Assembly: GCA_003136315.1 (NCBI GenBank)
Contig: PLDW01000204.1
Span: 13,762-66,500, forward strand
Direction: 5' to 3'
Source: Gemmataceae bacterium
Lineage (GTDB): Bacteria; Planctomycetota; Planctomycetia; Gemmatales; Gemmataceae
Length of the DNA stretch: 52,739 nt
Of the stretch, positions 28,001-34,870 are shown piece after piece. The notes beneath the pieces are model-generated. The model was not told the DNA's origin. It searched no databases and saw only the letters and a list, made by a program, of their open reading frames with translations. The number at the start of each line of letters is the position of its first letter. The stretch's first letter is position 1. The position numbers and the translations under genes are program-made.

Positions 28001-29094
28001 CCCCGACCACCTCATTTACCCCGGTGGGCGTGTATCCGATCACCGTGAGTGGTGGCAAGGCAACGAATTACACTCTGACGGATGTGGGTGGCACCCTGAC
28101 CATCACTGCGTCCTCGCGGCTTGTTGGGACGTCTCAGTACGTGGTCGGCTCGAACGACGGAAGCGGAACGGCCATTGTGTACAACGCGGACGGTTCTGTG
28201 GCCACCACCATCACGCCGTTCCCTGGGTTCACCGGAGCGATCCGGGCGGTCGTCGCAGACTTCTCGGGGAACGGAACCCCGGACTACATCTTCGGGACCG
28301 GGCCAGGAACATTGGCCCAGGTTCTCGTGCTCAACGGTCAGACCCTCCAGCCGCTGTTCAGCGTCCTCCCCTTCCAGGGCTTTACCGGTGGAGTATTCGT
28401 GGCAGCCGGTGATATCGCCGGCAACGGGACGGGTGACGACTTGGTGGTCACCCCGGATCAGGGCGGCGGGCCGCGGGTCGAGATCTACCAATACGGAGAC
28501 GGAACCCCGATCGCCAACTTTTACGGGATTAATGACCCGAACTTCCGGGGCGGGGCTCGGGCAGCGCTTGGCGATCTGACCCACGACGGACATGCGGATC
28601 TGGTGGTGGCTGCCGGGTACGGGGGAGGGGCGCGGATCTCGGTGTACAGCGGGGCGGCTCTCGCACAGGGCCAGTTGGTCCACCCGATCGGAGATTTCTT
28701 CGCCTTCCCGAACGTCATCCGCAATGGTGTGTACGTGGCAATCGGGGACGTGAACGGCGACGGTTACGGCGATATCATCGTCGGTGCTGGGCCGGGCGGT
28801 GGGCCGAACGTTGAGGTTTTGAGTGGGTATACCCTGCTGACCCAGGGTGCGGTCGCTGCGATCGCCAACCCGATCGCGAACTTCATCGCCGGGGATCCCA
28901 ACAACCGGGACGGGGTGACAGTCGCAGCAAAGGATATCGTCGGTTCCGGAAATGCGGACGTGGTCACCGGGGAAGGCGGTGGCGGGTCGCTCGTCGCGGT
29001 GTACGGCGGCTCTTCGCTCGCTGCCGGGAACCTCAATCCGTTGTACACAGTCGACCCCTTCCAGGGGTCTCTTGGCGGGGTGTACGTCGGGTGA
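25069..29094 (+). CDS. Secreted S53 (sedolisin) serine-carboxyl protease with Ig-like/MBG and FG-GAP-like repeats
   Basis: 1341 residues. The N-terminus has a basic stretch and the planctomycete motif VVQLEDRNTPSS (residues 18-29), found on exported proteins of this group. The protease domain (about 50-400) carries the sedolisin residues: Glu133 and Asp137 in GETSLDVEYAHAMAPG, Asp215 in SAGDSG and Ser325 in YGTSASSPMWAG, with a probable Ca-site end near FHDINDPSGG. There is no long inhibitory prodomain. Next come two Ig-like repeats (about 405-600), about five MBG-type repeats with the GLVNGDTA core (about 600-1010), and FG-GAP/VCBS-like repeats (DLVVTPDQGGGPRVEIY, DLVVAAGYGGGARISVY, DIIVGAGPGGGPNVEVL). 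Likely an extracellular or surface protease active at acidic pH. GGAG precedes the ATG. Confidence 0.92.
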   Translation: MKSFSHQRTRTRGLCLEVVQLEDRNTPSSGIEYPIGMPISPYGSPTPDGLLTPPAIRQAYGFNSLLDFGGQSADGTGQTIAIVDAYNTPTITSDLQSFDNYFGIAAPPSFKIVNQNGGSSLPGTDPNDDWPGETSLDVEYAHAMAPGANIILVEADSAADTDLYTAARTAAGEPGVSVITDSWGGGESSSDVSSNSNWTTPTGHQGVTFLFSAGDSGVVSYPSSSPNVLSVGATDLYLNGSGGYGSETGWYYPDSSGGGGGGGGKSQYESIPSFQAGIPSVASVVGTTRGTPDVSIVGGDQTPVAVYNTYDNPPSDPWEGVYGTSASSPMWAGIIAIINQGRVANGSTTLDGPSQTLPKLYALYNNPTTYAADFHDINDPSGGANYYGNKTGPGYDLLTGIGSPIVNKLVPDMVGSALKTTLVATPNNLPTGGEVTLTLTLTGGTAAPTGTVDFTVGARDLGTAPVVNGVATLMTSAFGKGTSTVTGTYSGDINYPSSSATTTVTFGIGGSTTTVTGPITTVTYGQSVPLTVDITGIGTSTPTGSVDVMYGTTDLGSTQLVGGMATVSVTQLPAGTITFTVTYSGDTNYSMSSGTVVVTVNPAPLQVTANSLTFVYGGVATLPALTFGPPVGLQYSDTAQTVLSGALTTTATPTSGVGTYTINQGSLISSSNYTLTFVSANLTITAASLTVTLDNESFVYGGTFPKLTYEPPVGLVNGDTAAALLNGVVTTTATSTSGVGDYPITVMTQGGPAGLNNYTLTVVPATLTITPAPLTITADSQSLVYGGTFPQLTYESPVGLVNGDIAAAVLIGSLSTPATPTSGVGSYPITQGALSAGANYTLKVVPATLTITPAPLTVVANSQKVVYGSFPSTLTYVPEGLVNGDTATSALTGQLATTATQNSNVGTYPITAGTLAATSNYTLTIEPAKLTITPAKLTITANNVEIQNDGAVPTLTYTVSGLVNGNFASVVSGVVLSTPTTSFTPVGVYPITVSGGKATNYTLTDVGGTLTITASSRLVGTSQYVVGSNDGSGTAIVYNADGSVATTITPFPGFTGAIRAVVADFSGNGTPDYIFGTGPGTLAQVLVLNGQTLQPLFSVLPFQGFTGGVFVAAGDIAGNGTGDDLVVTPDQGGGPRVEIYQYGDGTPIANFYGINDPNFRGGARAALGDLTHDGHADLVVAAGYGGGARISVYSGAALAQGQLVHPIGDFFAFPNVIRNGVYVAIGDVNGDGYGDIIVGAGPGGGPNVEVLSGYTLLTQGAVAAIANPIANFIAGDPNNRDGVTVAAKDIVGSGNADVVTGEGGGGSLVAVYGGSSLAAGNLNPLYTVDPFQGSLGGVYVG

Positions 29095-29207
29095 TCCAGC
29101 GAGCCCGAGGAAGCTTCTGCCAGTCCTTCTCCCTGAAACCGGTTAACGGTCCCCGTGGTCTGCGAGGAGGTCTTCTCCTATCAGTAATTCGGAGCAGACG
29201 CGGAGGA

Positions 29208-29300
29208 AACCTAACCCCCCAACCCCCTTCCCTGAGAAGGAAGGGGGAGCTGGAAGTCAATTTGGCTTCCCTCTTCCTCCAAGGAGGGGTTCTCTCCGCT
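29208..29300. repeat. Dispersed CCCCCAACCCCCTTCCCT repeat
   Basis: A repeat with stem CCCCCTTCC/GGAAGGGGG, between the protease and lipB. The same repeat, in the opposite orientation, is inserted within the rarA coding sequence at 36160-36233. Its translation gives NLTPQPPSL in one frame. Confidence 0.75.
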
Positions 29301-29356
29301 GGTTCTGAGCCGCGCGAACGGGACGGTTGGCCCGGGTTTATGGAGAAGGACGATCG

Positions 29357-30139
29357 GTGACGGCCAGCGATTTGACCCATTCCGTTCCCTCTGCCCCCTG
29401 CCGGGGGCTGCGCGCGTACCTGCTCGGTCAATTCGGATTCGACGCCCTGATCGGCCTCCAACGACGACTCGTCTATGAGGTTGCGGGGGAGCCCAATACC
29501 GGTGCCGTCATCGTCTGCGATCACCCCAGCGGCATCACCGTTGGTCGGGAGGGGAGTCGGATTCATGTTCGTCCGGGGCCGGAAGAATTGCGGATACGGG
29601 GGTGGTCGGTCCGGTGGGTGAGCCGTGGTAGTGGCGTGCTTCTGCATCTCCCCGGTCAAGTCGCTTGTTACCCCGTGATCTCTCTCGCCCAGGCCGGACT
29701 CACCCCAGCCCGGTATGTCGCCGAACTTGAGGCGGTGGTGGTCGAGCTCCTTCGTGAGTTCGACCTCCGGGCGGAGCCAGACCCAGCGACCCCCGGAGTC
29801 CGGATCGGCAGCCGACGAGTTGCTCACATCGGGGTCGCGATCCGGGGCGGGGTGAGTTGCTTTGGGCTGATCCTGAACGTCGACCCGGACCTGGAACCCT
29901 TTCGCGACATCCACTGCGACGGCGACCCGATGCCCATGACCTCGATCCAGAGGGAAACTCCCGGCCGGGCGCGGGTGGCCGCGGTCCGGCAGCAACTCGT
30001 CAGCCTGATTGCCGGTCGGTTCGCATTCGACCGGATTTCCCTGTTCCACACACCACCGGGGCCGTCCCTCCGGCCACCCTTTCCCCCAGGTTCGTCTGGG
30101 GGCGGATGGAAACATGCAGCCCCTACCCGTACTCGATAG
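29357..30139 (+). CDS. lipB: Octanoyl (lipoyl) transferase LipB, variant active site
   Basis: 260 residues from a GTG at 29357, chosen because GGAGAAGG lies 7 bases upstream; an upstream in-frame TTG (29327) is less likely. LipB moves octanoyl from acyl carrier protein to lipoyl domains. Family landmarks are RGSGVLLHLPGQVACYPVI (90-108; usual form RGG-xx-T-x-HGPGQ), VAHIGVAIRGG (155-165), GLILNVDPDLEPF (170-182) and IHCDGDPMPMTS with the conserved Cys at 187. The catalytic Lys of E. coli LipB (in G-x-KI-xxx-G) is Arg154 here, and the HG before the LNV motif is FG. The C-terminus is a Pro/Gly-rich tail. It overlaps lipA by 26 bases. Confidence 0.82.
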   Translation: MTASDLTHSVPSAPCRGLRAYLLGQFGFDALIGLQRRLVYEVAGEPNTGAVIVCDHPSGITVGREGSRIHVRPGPEELRIRGWSVRWVSRGSGVLLHLPGQVACYPVISLAQAGLTPARYVAELEAVVVELLREFDLRAEPDPATPGVRIGSRRVAHIGVAIRGGVSCFGLILNVDPDLEPFRDIHCDGDPMPMTSIQRETPGRARVAAVRQQLVSLIAGRFAFDRISLFHTPPGPSLRPPFPPGSSGGGWKHAAPTRTR

Positions 30140-31016
30140 CCCGCTCCCCCCGGCGGTCCCGGCCGGCCGACTTCCGGCCTGGTTGAAACGACCTCTCCCC
30201 CGGGGGAATGGGAACGCCTTCACCCAGACCCTGCTAGACGACCTCCGGTTGGAGACCGTGTGCGAGAACGCCAAGTGCCCGAACCGTCCGGATTGCTGGT
30301 CCCGTCGGACCGCCACGTTCATGATCCTTGGGAACGTGTGTACCCGACCGTGCGGCTTTTGTTCGGTTCCGAAGGGGGAGCCGCTTCACGTGGAGGACGA
30401 CGAGCCAGACCGCGTCGCTGAGGCCGCCGCCCGCCTCGGTCTGAAGCACGTGGTCATCACCTCCGTCACCCGCGACGATCTGCCCGACGGTGGGGCGGAT
30501 CACTTCGCCCGGTGTGTGGTGGCGATCCGGACCCGGTTGCCAGGAGCCGCAATCGAGGTTCTCACGCCGGACTTCCTCGGCGACCCCGCTGCCATCGACC
30601 GGGTCATTGAGGCCGGTCCGGAGGTATTCAACCACAATATCGAGACGGTCCCCCGGCTGTACCGGGTGGCTCGAGGGCGTGCGGAGTATGGCCGGAGTTT
30701 GCGACTACTCGACCGGGTGAAACAGCTAGCGCCGCAGATCGTCACCAAGGCGGGCCTGATGCTCGGGGTCGGGGAGACGGTGGATGAGCTGTTGGATGTA
30801 CTGGCCGACCTGCGAGCGATCCGCTGCGATGTTCTGACCCTCGGCCAGTACCTTGCCCCGACTCTGAAGCAGAGCATTCCAGTCGCTCGATACGTCCCCC
30901 CAGAAGAGTTTGATGACCTTGCTGCGCTGGCGCGACGGATGGGGTTCCGGCAGGTTGCGGCGGGGCCGTTTGTCCGGTCCAGTTACCACGCCGATGACAT
31001 GGTGCCGACCTCGTGA
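30114..31016 (+). CDS. lipA: Lipoyl synthase (radical SAM)
   Basis: 300 residues. LipA inserts two sulfurs into octanoyl groups on lipoyl domains. All cluster ligands are present: the auxiliary cluster C-x4-C-x5-C (Cys50, Cys55, Cys61 in CENAKCPNRPDC), the radical SAM C-x3-C-x2-C (Cys76, Cys80, Cys83 in CTRPCGFC) and the C-terminal RSSY that caps the auxiliary cluster. The start ATG at 30114 lies inside the lipB end and is preceded by GGATGG. The frame is open further upstream, but only because of the overlap with lipB. It overlaps the following lipoyl-like gene by 4 bases (GTGA), which indicates translational coupling. Confidence 0.95.
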   Translation: MQPLPVLDSPLPPAVPAGRLPAWLKRPLPRGNGNAFTQTLLDDLRLETVCENAKCPNRPDCWSRRTATFMILGNVCTRPCGFCSVPKGEPLHVEDDEPDRVAEAAARLGLKHVVITSVTRDDLPDGGADHFARCVVAIRTRLPGAAIEVLTPDFLGDPAAIDRVIEAGPEVFNHNIETVPRLYRVARGRAEYGRSLRLLDRVKQLAPQIVTKAGLMLGVGETVDELLDVLADLRAIRCDVLTLGQYLAPTLKQSIPVARYVPPEEFDDLAALARRMGFRQVAAGPFVRSSYHADDMVPTS

Positions 31017-31273
31017 CCCCACCTCGCCGCGTCCCGATTGCTTTACCTGACCCGGGCACCACCTGGGCGATTCTGAGTCTCTGGTACGTCCGCCCCGGCG
31101 ACCGGGTCTTCGCGGGTGACCGTGTGGCCGAGGTACTCATCCCCGGGGCGACAGTCGACGTCCCGGCTCCGGTGACAGGCACACTCGCCGAGCGGATGGT
31201 CCATCCGAACGACCCCGTCACCGCCGGGCAGGTGCTTGGTGTAGTGGAGGAAGAAGGCGAATCGAAGGGATAG
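31013..31273 (+). CDS. Lipoyl/biotinyl-like domain protein without the modified lysine
   Basis: 86 residues forming a single lipoyl-type beta-barrel: VPIALPDPGTTWAILSLWYV, then RPGDRVFAGDRVAEVLIPGA, then TVDVPAPVTGTLAERMVHPN. In true lipoyl domains the hairpin reads E-TDKA-xx-E-V; here it reads VLIPGATVDV, so the modified Lys is Gly45. Apart from that hairpin the match is good, including the VPAPVTG strand. The gene starts with GTG overlapping the lipA stop, so its product should be made with LipA. It may be a non-modified carrier mimic or a subunit that contacts the lipoylation enzymes; that is inference. I recall similar Lys-less proteins in other planctomycetes. Confidence 0.82.
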   Translation: MTPPRRVPIALPDPGTTWAILSLWYVRPGDRVFAGDRVAEVLIPGATVDVPAPVTGTLAERMVHPNDPVTAGQVLGVVEEEGESKG

Positions 31274-31397
31274 TTTTATAGTTTAAGGTTTAAGAAGTTT
31301 AAAGTATAAAGTTTAAGAAGTTTAAAGTATAAAGTTTAAAGACCGACAGCGATTGATTTTCAACTTTATACTTCTTAAACCTTAAACTTTAAACTCT
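31274..31397. repeat. Two-armed TTTAAAG element A
   Basis: Directly after the stop of the lipoyl-like gene. The left arm repeats AGTTTAAAG/AGTATAAAG units, the right arm their complement, around a 24-base spacer (GACCGACAGCGATTGA core). Transcribed RNA would fold into a long AT-rich hairpin. Element B at 31572-31664 is an inverted relative. Confidence 0.8.
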
Positions 31398-31403
31398 CTC
31401 TGT

Positions 31404-31569
31404 CCCTCGTTCCCACGCTCTGCGTGGGAATGCCGTCTTCGACGCTCCGCGTCGTGGCCTGAACGGAACGGACGCTTGACTGGGGATACGATAGACGTCG
31501 TCCCCGGCGTATCGGCACATCCCGCGGAGCGGGGGAAGACCGGTTCCCACGCCGAGCGTGGGAACCAGA
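31404..31569. repeat. Dispersed GTTCCCACGCTC-type repeat
   Basis: Second copy of the repeat at 8038-8235, bounded by GTTCCCACG and CGTGGGAAC and lying exactly between TTTAAAG elements A and B. It holds no gene. Confidence 0.8.
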
Positions 31570-31571
31570 GA

Positions 31572-31664
31572 AAAGTTTAAGGTTTAAGCAGTTTAAAGTT
31601 GAAACTCAATCACTGTCAGTCTTTAAACTTTAAACTTTAAACTTTAAACTTTAAACTTTAAATA
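31572..31664. repeat. Two-armed TTTAAAG element B
   Basis: The left arm is short; the right arm has about seven tandem CTTTAAA units. Its spacer is the reverse complement of the spacer of element A with about three changes, so A and B are inverted copies. It lies in the tmk leader region. Confidence 0.8.
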
Positions 31665-31694
31665 TGTCTCTTCGGTCAATCCGTGGTGCCCGAA

Positions 31695-32342
31695 ATGCCC
31701 CGACCCGCGTTTATCGCATTGGATGGTCTCGATGGGACCGGGAAGTCGACCCAGCACCGACTTTTGGTTGACTGGCTCACTAGCCAGAAGATTCCGGTGA
31801 CCGGGTGCGTTGATCCCGGCGGGACCGCGGTCGGGCAGCAACTGCGGCAGATTTTGCTCTTTGGCCGCGAGCACCAGATCGCCACCGCGACCGAGGCGTT
31901 TCTGTTCATGGCGTCCCGCGCGCAGCTTGTCGCCGAGGTGATCCGGCCTGCCCTGGAGCGCGGCGAGGTTGTGGTGTCCGACCGGTTCCTGCTCGCCAAT
32001 GTTGTCTACCAGGGGCACGCTGGGGGGATGGATCCGAACGACCTGTGGACAGTAGGGAGAGTTGCGACCGGCGGCCTGGAACCCGACCTGACACTCGTAT
32101 TCGATGCCCCGCTCGACGTGGCCCTCGCCCGACGGGATCGCACCCCTGACCGAATGGAAGAGCGCGATTTGGACTTCCAAAAAGCTGTGAAGCGGGGGTT
32201 CCTGTTCGAGGCCGGGCGGCGGCCCGGGCCACTGCGAATCGTTGAGGCGGGGGAAGAGGTCGAGACTGTCCACCGGACGGTGCGTCGGGAGGTTGGGCGG
32301 TTGCTGGCCGAATTCGGCTGGGCCGTCGCCACGGAGGGGTGA
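31695..32342 (+). CDS. tmk: Thymidylate kinase
   Basis: 215 residues from the ATG at 31695 (GTG at 31683 is possible; neither has a clear ribosome site). dTMP kinase phosphorylates dTMP to dTDP. The P-loop is in FIALDGLDGTGKSTQ, the family DR-x motif is VVSDRFLLANVVYQG, and the strand LTLVFDAPLDVALAR and the RME-x-RDLDF segment match the family. The gene is 80 bases before holB, a neighbourhood (tmk-holB) conserved in many bacteria. Confidence 0.92.
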   Translation: MPRPAFIALDGLDGTGKSTQHRLLVDWLTSQKIPVTGCVDPGGTAVGQQLRQILLFGREHQIATATEAFLFMASRAQLVAEVIRPALERGEVVVSDRFLLANVVYQGHAGGMDPNDLWTVGRVATGGLEPDLTLVFDAPLDVALARRDRTPDRMEERDLDFQKAVKRGFLFEAGRRPGPLRIVEAGEEVETVHRTVRREVGRLLAEFGWAVATEG

Positions 32343-32437
32343 GCCGAAATGTCCTGGGATCGGTTTCGATTTTTCGTCTTTCGTCCTTTCGTGATTCATT
32401 CTTCCACGGAGGAGTGAGCCGAAATGTCCTGGAATCG
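32329..32437 (+). repeat. Duplicated holB start region
   Basis: The 34 bases spanning the ribosome site and first codons of holB (32404-32437) occur also at 32329-32362 across the tmk stop, with two changes. The 41 bases between contain TTTCGTC-type repeats. The first copy opens a 22-codon ORF that ends at TGA in the second copy. Confidence 0.85.
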
Positions 32438-33446
32438 CGTCCGTGGGCACGATGCTGCGTTGAGCACCTTCCGAACGACCATCACTCGCGGACGGCTCGG
32501 ACAGGCGTACCTGTTCATCGGCCCGGACGGGACCGGGAAACGGCTCTTTGCGCGGGAACTGGCGAAGGCTGTTCTCTGCGAACACCCGCCCGGTCCGCTG
32601 GATGCCTGCGACCACTGCCCGGCCTGTGCCCAGGTGGAGGCCGGAACCCACCCAGACGTCTTCGCGCTGCGCACCCCCGAAGGAAAGCACGAGCTACCGG
32701 TTGACGAGATGCGAGCGTTCTGCACCCAGATGTCGCTCAAAGCGACCCGCGGCCACCGAAAAATCGGGATCGTGGAGGACGCCGACGACTTCAACGCGGA
32801 GTCCGCGAACAGCTTCCTGAAGACCCTGGAAGAGCCCCCACCGGGCTCGATGCTGATCCTCCTTGCTACGAGTACCGACCGACAACTCCCGACGATTCTT
32901 TCCCGCTGCCAGGTGGTTCGGTTCTCCCCGCTGGGGCCTGCCGACCTCCGGGCCGTACTCGTTGACAACGGAGTCGAGGAGCCCAGCCAACTCGATCGGT
33001 TGGTCCGCCTCGGGGCTGGCAGCCCGGCAGCGGCGCTGACGCTGAACGACGACAGTTTCTGGAGAGTCCGCCAGTATCTGATCGAGGGACTGACTACCCC
33101 GCGGCCAAACTTCTCCGCACTCGCCGAGACCTGGCAGCGATTCTACGAGGAAGCGGGCAAGGAGACCTCGGCCCAGCGGTTACGGGTGTCTCTAGTGATC
33201 CGGTTCCTGATCGATGCCGTGCAGCAGGCTCTGCGGCTATCGGTCGGGGCGGCTACCTCGGGGCTGGACGGAGCAGAGGACGCCCGCCTCCGGGATTTCG
33301 CCGCTCGCCTCGGGACGGAACGACTTTTAGAACTGGTCGATGCCTGCGTCGAGGCCGACAGCAATGTCGAGCGGCGAGTGCAGTTGATCCTCATCGTCGA
33401 ATCTGTGCTGGAGCAATTCACCCGGCCGACTGGAGCGGCACAGTAG
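32424..33446 (+). CDS. holB: DNA polymerase III delta-prime subunit
   Basis: 340 residues. Delta-prime is part of the clamp loader. The AAA+ core is visible: YLFIGPDGTGKRLFARELA near residues 30-48, a zinc module with Cys residues in LCEHPPGPLDACDHCPACAQ (about 52-71), KIGIVEDADDFNAESANSFL near 112 and LKTLEEPPPGSMLILLATS with the sensor segment at about 131-149, then SRCQVVRF. The acidic VEDAD takes the place of a standard Walker B DExx. GGAGGAG lies upstream of the ATG. The 3-prime end overlaps the convergent gene at 33418 by 29 bases. Confidence 0.9.
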   Translation: MSWNRVRGHDAALSTFRTTITRGRLGQAYLFIGPDGTGKRLFARELAKAVLCEHPPGPLDACDHCPACAQVEAGTHPDVFALRTPEGKHELPVDEMRAFCTQMSLKATRGHRKIGIVEDADDFNAESANSFLKTLEEPPPGSMLILLATSTDRQLPTILSRCQVVRFSPLGPADLRAVLVDNGVEEPSQLDRLVRLGAGSPAAALTLNDDSFWRVRQYLIEGLTTPRPNFSALAETWQRFYEEAGKETSAQRLRVSLVIRFLIDAVQQALRLSVGAATSGLDGAEDARLRDFAARLGTERLLELVDACVEADSNVERRVQLILIVESVLEQFTRPTGAAQ

Positions 33447-33753
33447 CTTGGTGGACCTTGAAGGAAACAGAGTTCGTACTCGGGAAGACCTGCAAATCAG
33501 CCACGAACGCCTCCCCGCCGTCATCGAAGCGAACTCGCAACAGGCTCGTCCCGATCTTCTCTTCGATGTCGTCGAGCAGGCTGAACATCTGCCCTTCCAC
33601 GACCTCCTCGAACCGCTCGAAAAGCAGCCGGAGTTGCGGTGGTATCCCATCAAGGGAGATCGTGCCTTCGTAGTGCTTCTCTCGAAACCGCATATCCAGG
33701 GCTGCCACCTCGGTCGCGCTTTGGTCGATGAGGAGGATGAGTTTGTGTGACAT
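33418..33753 (-). CDS. Uncharacterised protein, partner of an antitoxin-like gene
   Basis: 111 residues, soluble. It reads MSHKLILLIDQSATEVAALD, then MRFREKHYEGTISLDGIPPQ, then a helix with FERFEEVVEGQMFSLLDDIE and a final beta part ending SVSFKVHQATVPLQ. I do not recognise a domain; it does not resemble RelE, MazF or PIN toxins. It lies 19 bases downstream of the antitoxin-like gene at 33773-33997 on the same strand, so the two probably form one transcript. Confidence 0.6.
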   Translation of the reverse strand: MSHKLILLIDQSATEVAALDMRFREKHYEGTISLDGIPPQLRLLFERFEEVVEGQMFSLLDDIEEKIGTSLLRVRFDDGGEAFVADLQVFPSTNSVSFKVHQATVPLQSAG

Positions 33754-33772
33754 GGATTAATGGTTGCAAGCA

Positions 33773-33997
33773 TTATCTGACCCGTTTGACGTGGGCAACG
33801 ACTTGGTCCCAGGTCAGCGCCCGTGTCGGGTCCGTGGCATGAGCCGCCAGACGACGCTGAAACTCATCAAGGAGCCCAGGGTCCACGACCGGTCGCCAAC
33901 CGCCATCGACGATTTGGTCCCACAACCGAAACACGAGGTCCAGTTGATCCTCCACCGGCCAGTCGCGGACTGCGTCCAGAGTTGCGGCTGCGGTCAT
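33773..33997 (-). CDS. Addiction-module antitoxin-like protein (PF09720 type)
   Basis: 74 residues. The pattern TLDAVRDWPVEDQLDLVFRL, then LWDQIVDGGW, then LLDEFQRRLAAHATDPTRALTWDQVVAHV matches the putative addiction-module family, in which an L-x-L-S-xx-E-R/Q N-terminal helix and a W-x-xV C-terminal motif are conserved. A strong GAGGAGG is 5 bases before the ATG. Such genes usually precede a RelE-type toxin; here the next gene encodes an unrelated protein. Confidence 0.72.
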   Translation of the reverse strand: MTAAATLDAVRDWPVEDQLDLVFRLWDQIVDGGWRPVVDPGLLDEFQRRLAAHATDPTRALTWDQVVAHVKRVR

Positions 33998-34105
33998 GGT
34001 ATCCTCCTCGTTTTACAGACCCTCGGATTCTAGCCGACACCGAAGAGCGGAGGAAGTGCTGGTGTGCCGTTGTTCGCTAAACCACCGGTTCTGAGTGGGA
34101 TAGAA

Positions 34106-34759
34106 TCACGACCTTCCCGTGAGCAAATCCACCACCCAACACCCGCGGACATGGACCCCATTTGGGTTGCGACAATGATCGAGAATATCGGGGCTCTCGC
34201 ACCCGGCGTCCTGGAGTGCATCCGCCAGAATCGGCATCGCGGCGAAATCGCGGGTGTCGTACATCTGTTGGGCCAGTGCTACAGCCGTCGAGGTTCGCCA
34301 GTCCGGGTCGAACGCCACCGGGCGGAAGGGGTTGCCAAAGATGTCGCGGGCCAGGTTTGCTTGTTCCGGGCAAGCTTGCCATTGGCCTCCGTGTTGATAT
34401 CTCTCAGGGTTTGTTGCTGATCGAGTCAACCAGGCAATGTACCCGGGGACGACTTTTGAGCCGAGTAGCGACTTGGTGTACGATTGGAGGAGGTAATCTG
34501 GACTATTTCTCGGTGGATCACCCTCGGCAGAGCGGTACTTGGACAATTCAGATTGCTTGATGAGCCGATCGGCCCGAGCCTCGGCCAACTCAACAAGCCT
34601 GTGAATGCTTGGCAACGTGATTTGGTTCCAGATAAGACGGTAGCAACCGCAGGCGAATAAGCGAATCTTCCGGTTCGTCAGCAATTGCCGCCCGTTTCGC
34701 TCGATGTCATACAACACCGAGTTCGGGCGGTCTGTTGTGGCCCACTGTTCCTCGGTCAT
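34106..34759 (-). CDS. Gemmata-type expanded family protein, function unknown
   Basis: 217 residues. It begins MTEEQWATTDRPNSVLYDIE, followed by NRKIRLFACGCYRLIW, a Cys-containing helix typical of a large paralogous family in Gemmata-like genomes. It ends with DIFGNPFRPVAFDPDWRTST, PILADALQDAGCESPDILDH and HVRGCWVVDLLTG, the standard C-terminus of that family. The frame is open 17 codons upstream, but GGAGGGCCAGGG directly precedes the ATG at 34759. The function is not known to me. Confidence 0.72.
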   Translation of the reverse strand: MTEEQWATTDRPNSVLYDIERNGRQLLTNRKIRLFACGCYRLIWNQITLPSIHRLVELAEARADRLIKQSELSKYRSAEGDPPRNSPDYLLQSYTKSLLGSKVVPGYIAWLTRSATNPERYQHGGQWQACPEQANLARDIFGNPFRPVAFDPDWRTSTAVALAQQMYDTRDFAAMPILADALQDAGCESPDILDHCRNPNGVHVRGCWVVDLLTGRS

Positions 34760-34870
34760 CCCTGGCCCTCCGGTGGCGGTCCCCTCCCTTTCTTCCGCTC
34801 CCCCAATCATCCAACTGATAATTGATTTTTACAGCAAATATTCTATCAGTTGGACATTATACGGAGCAGA

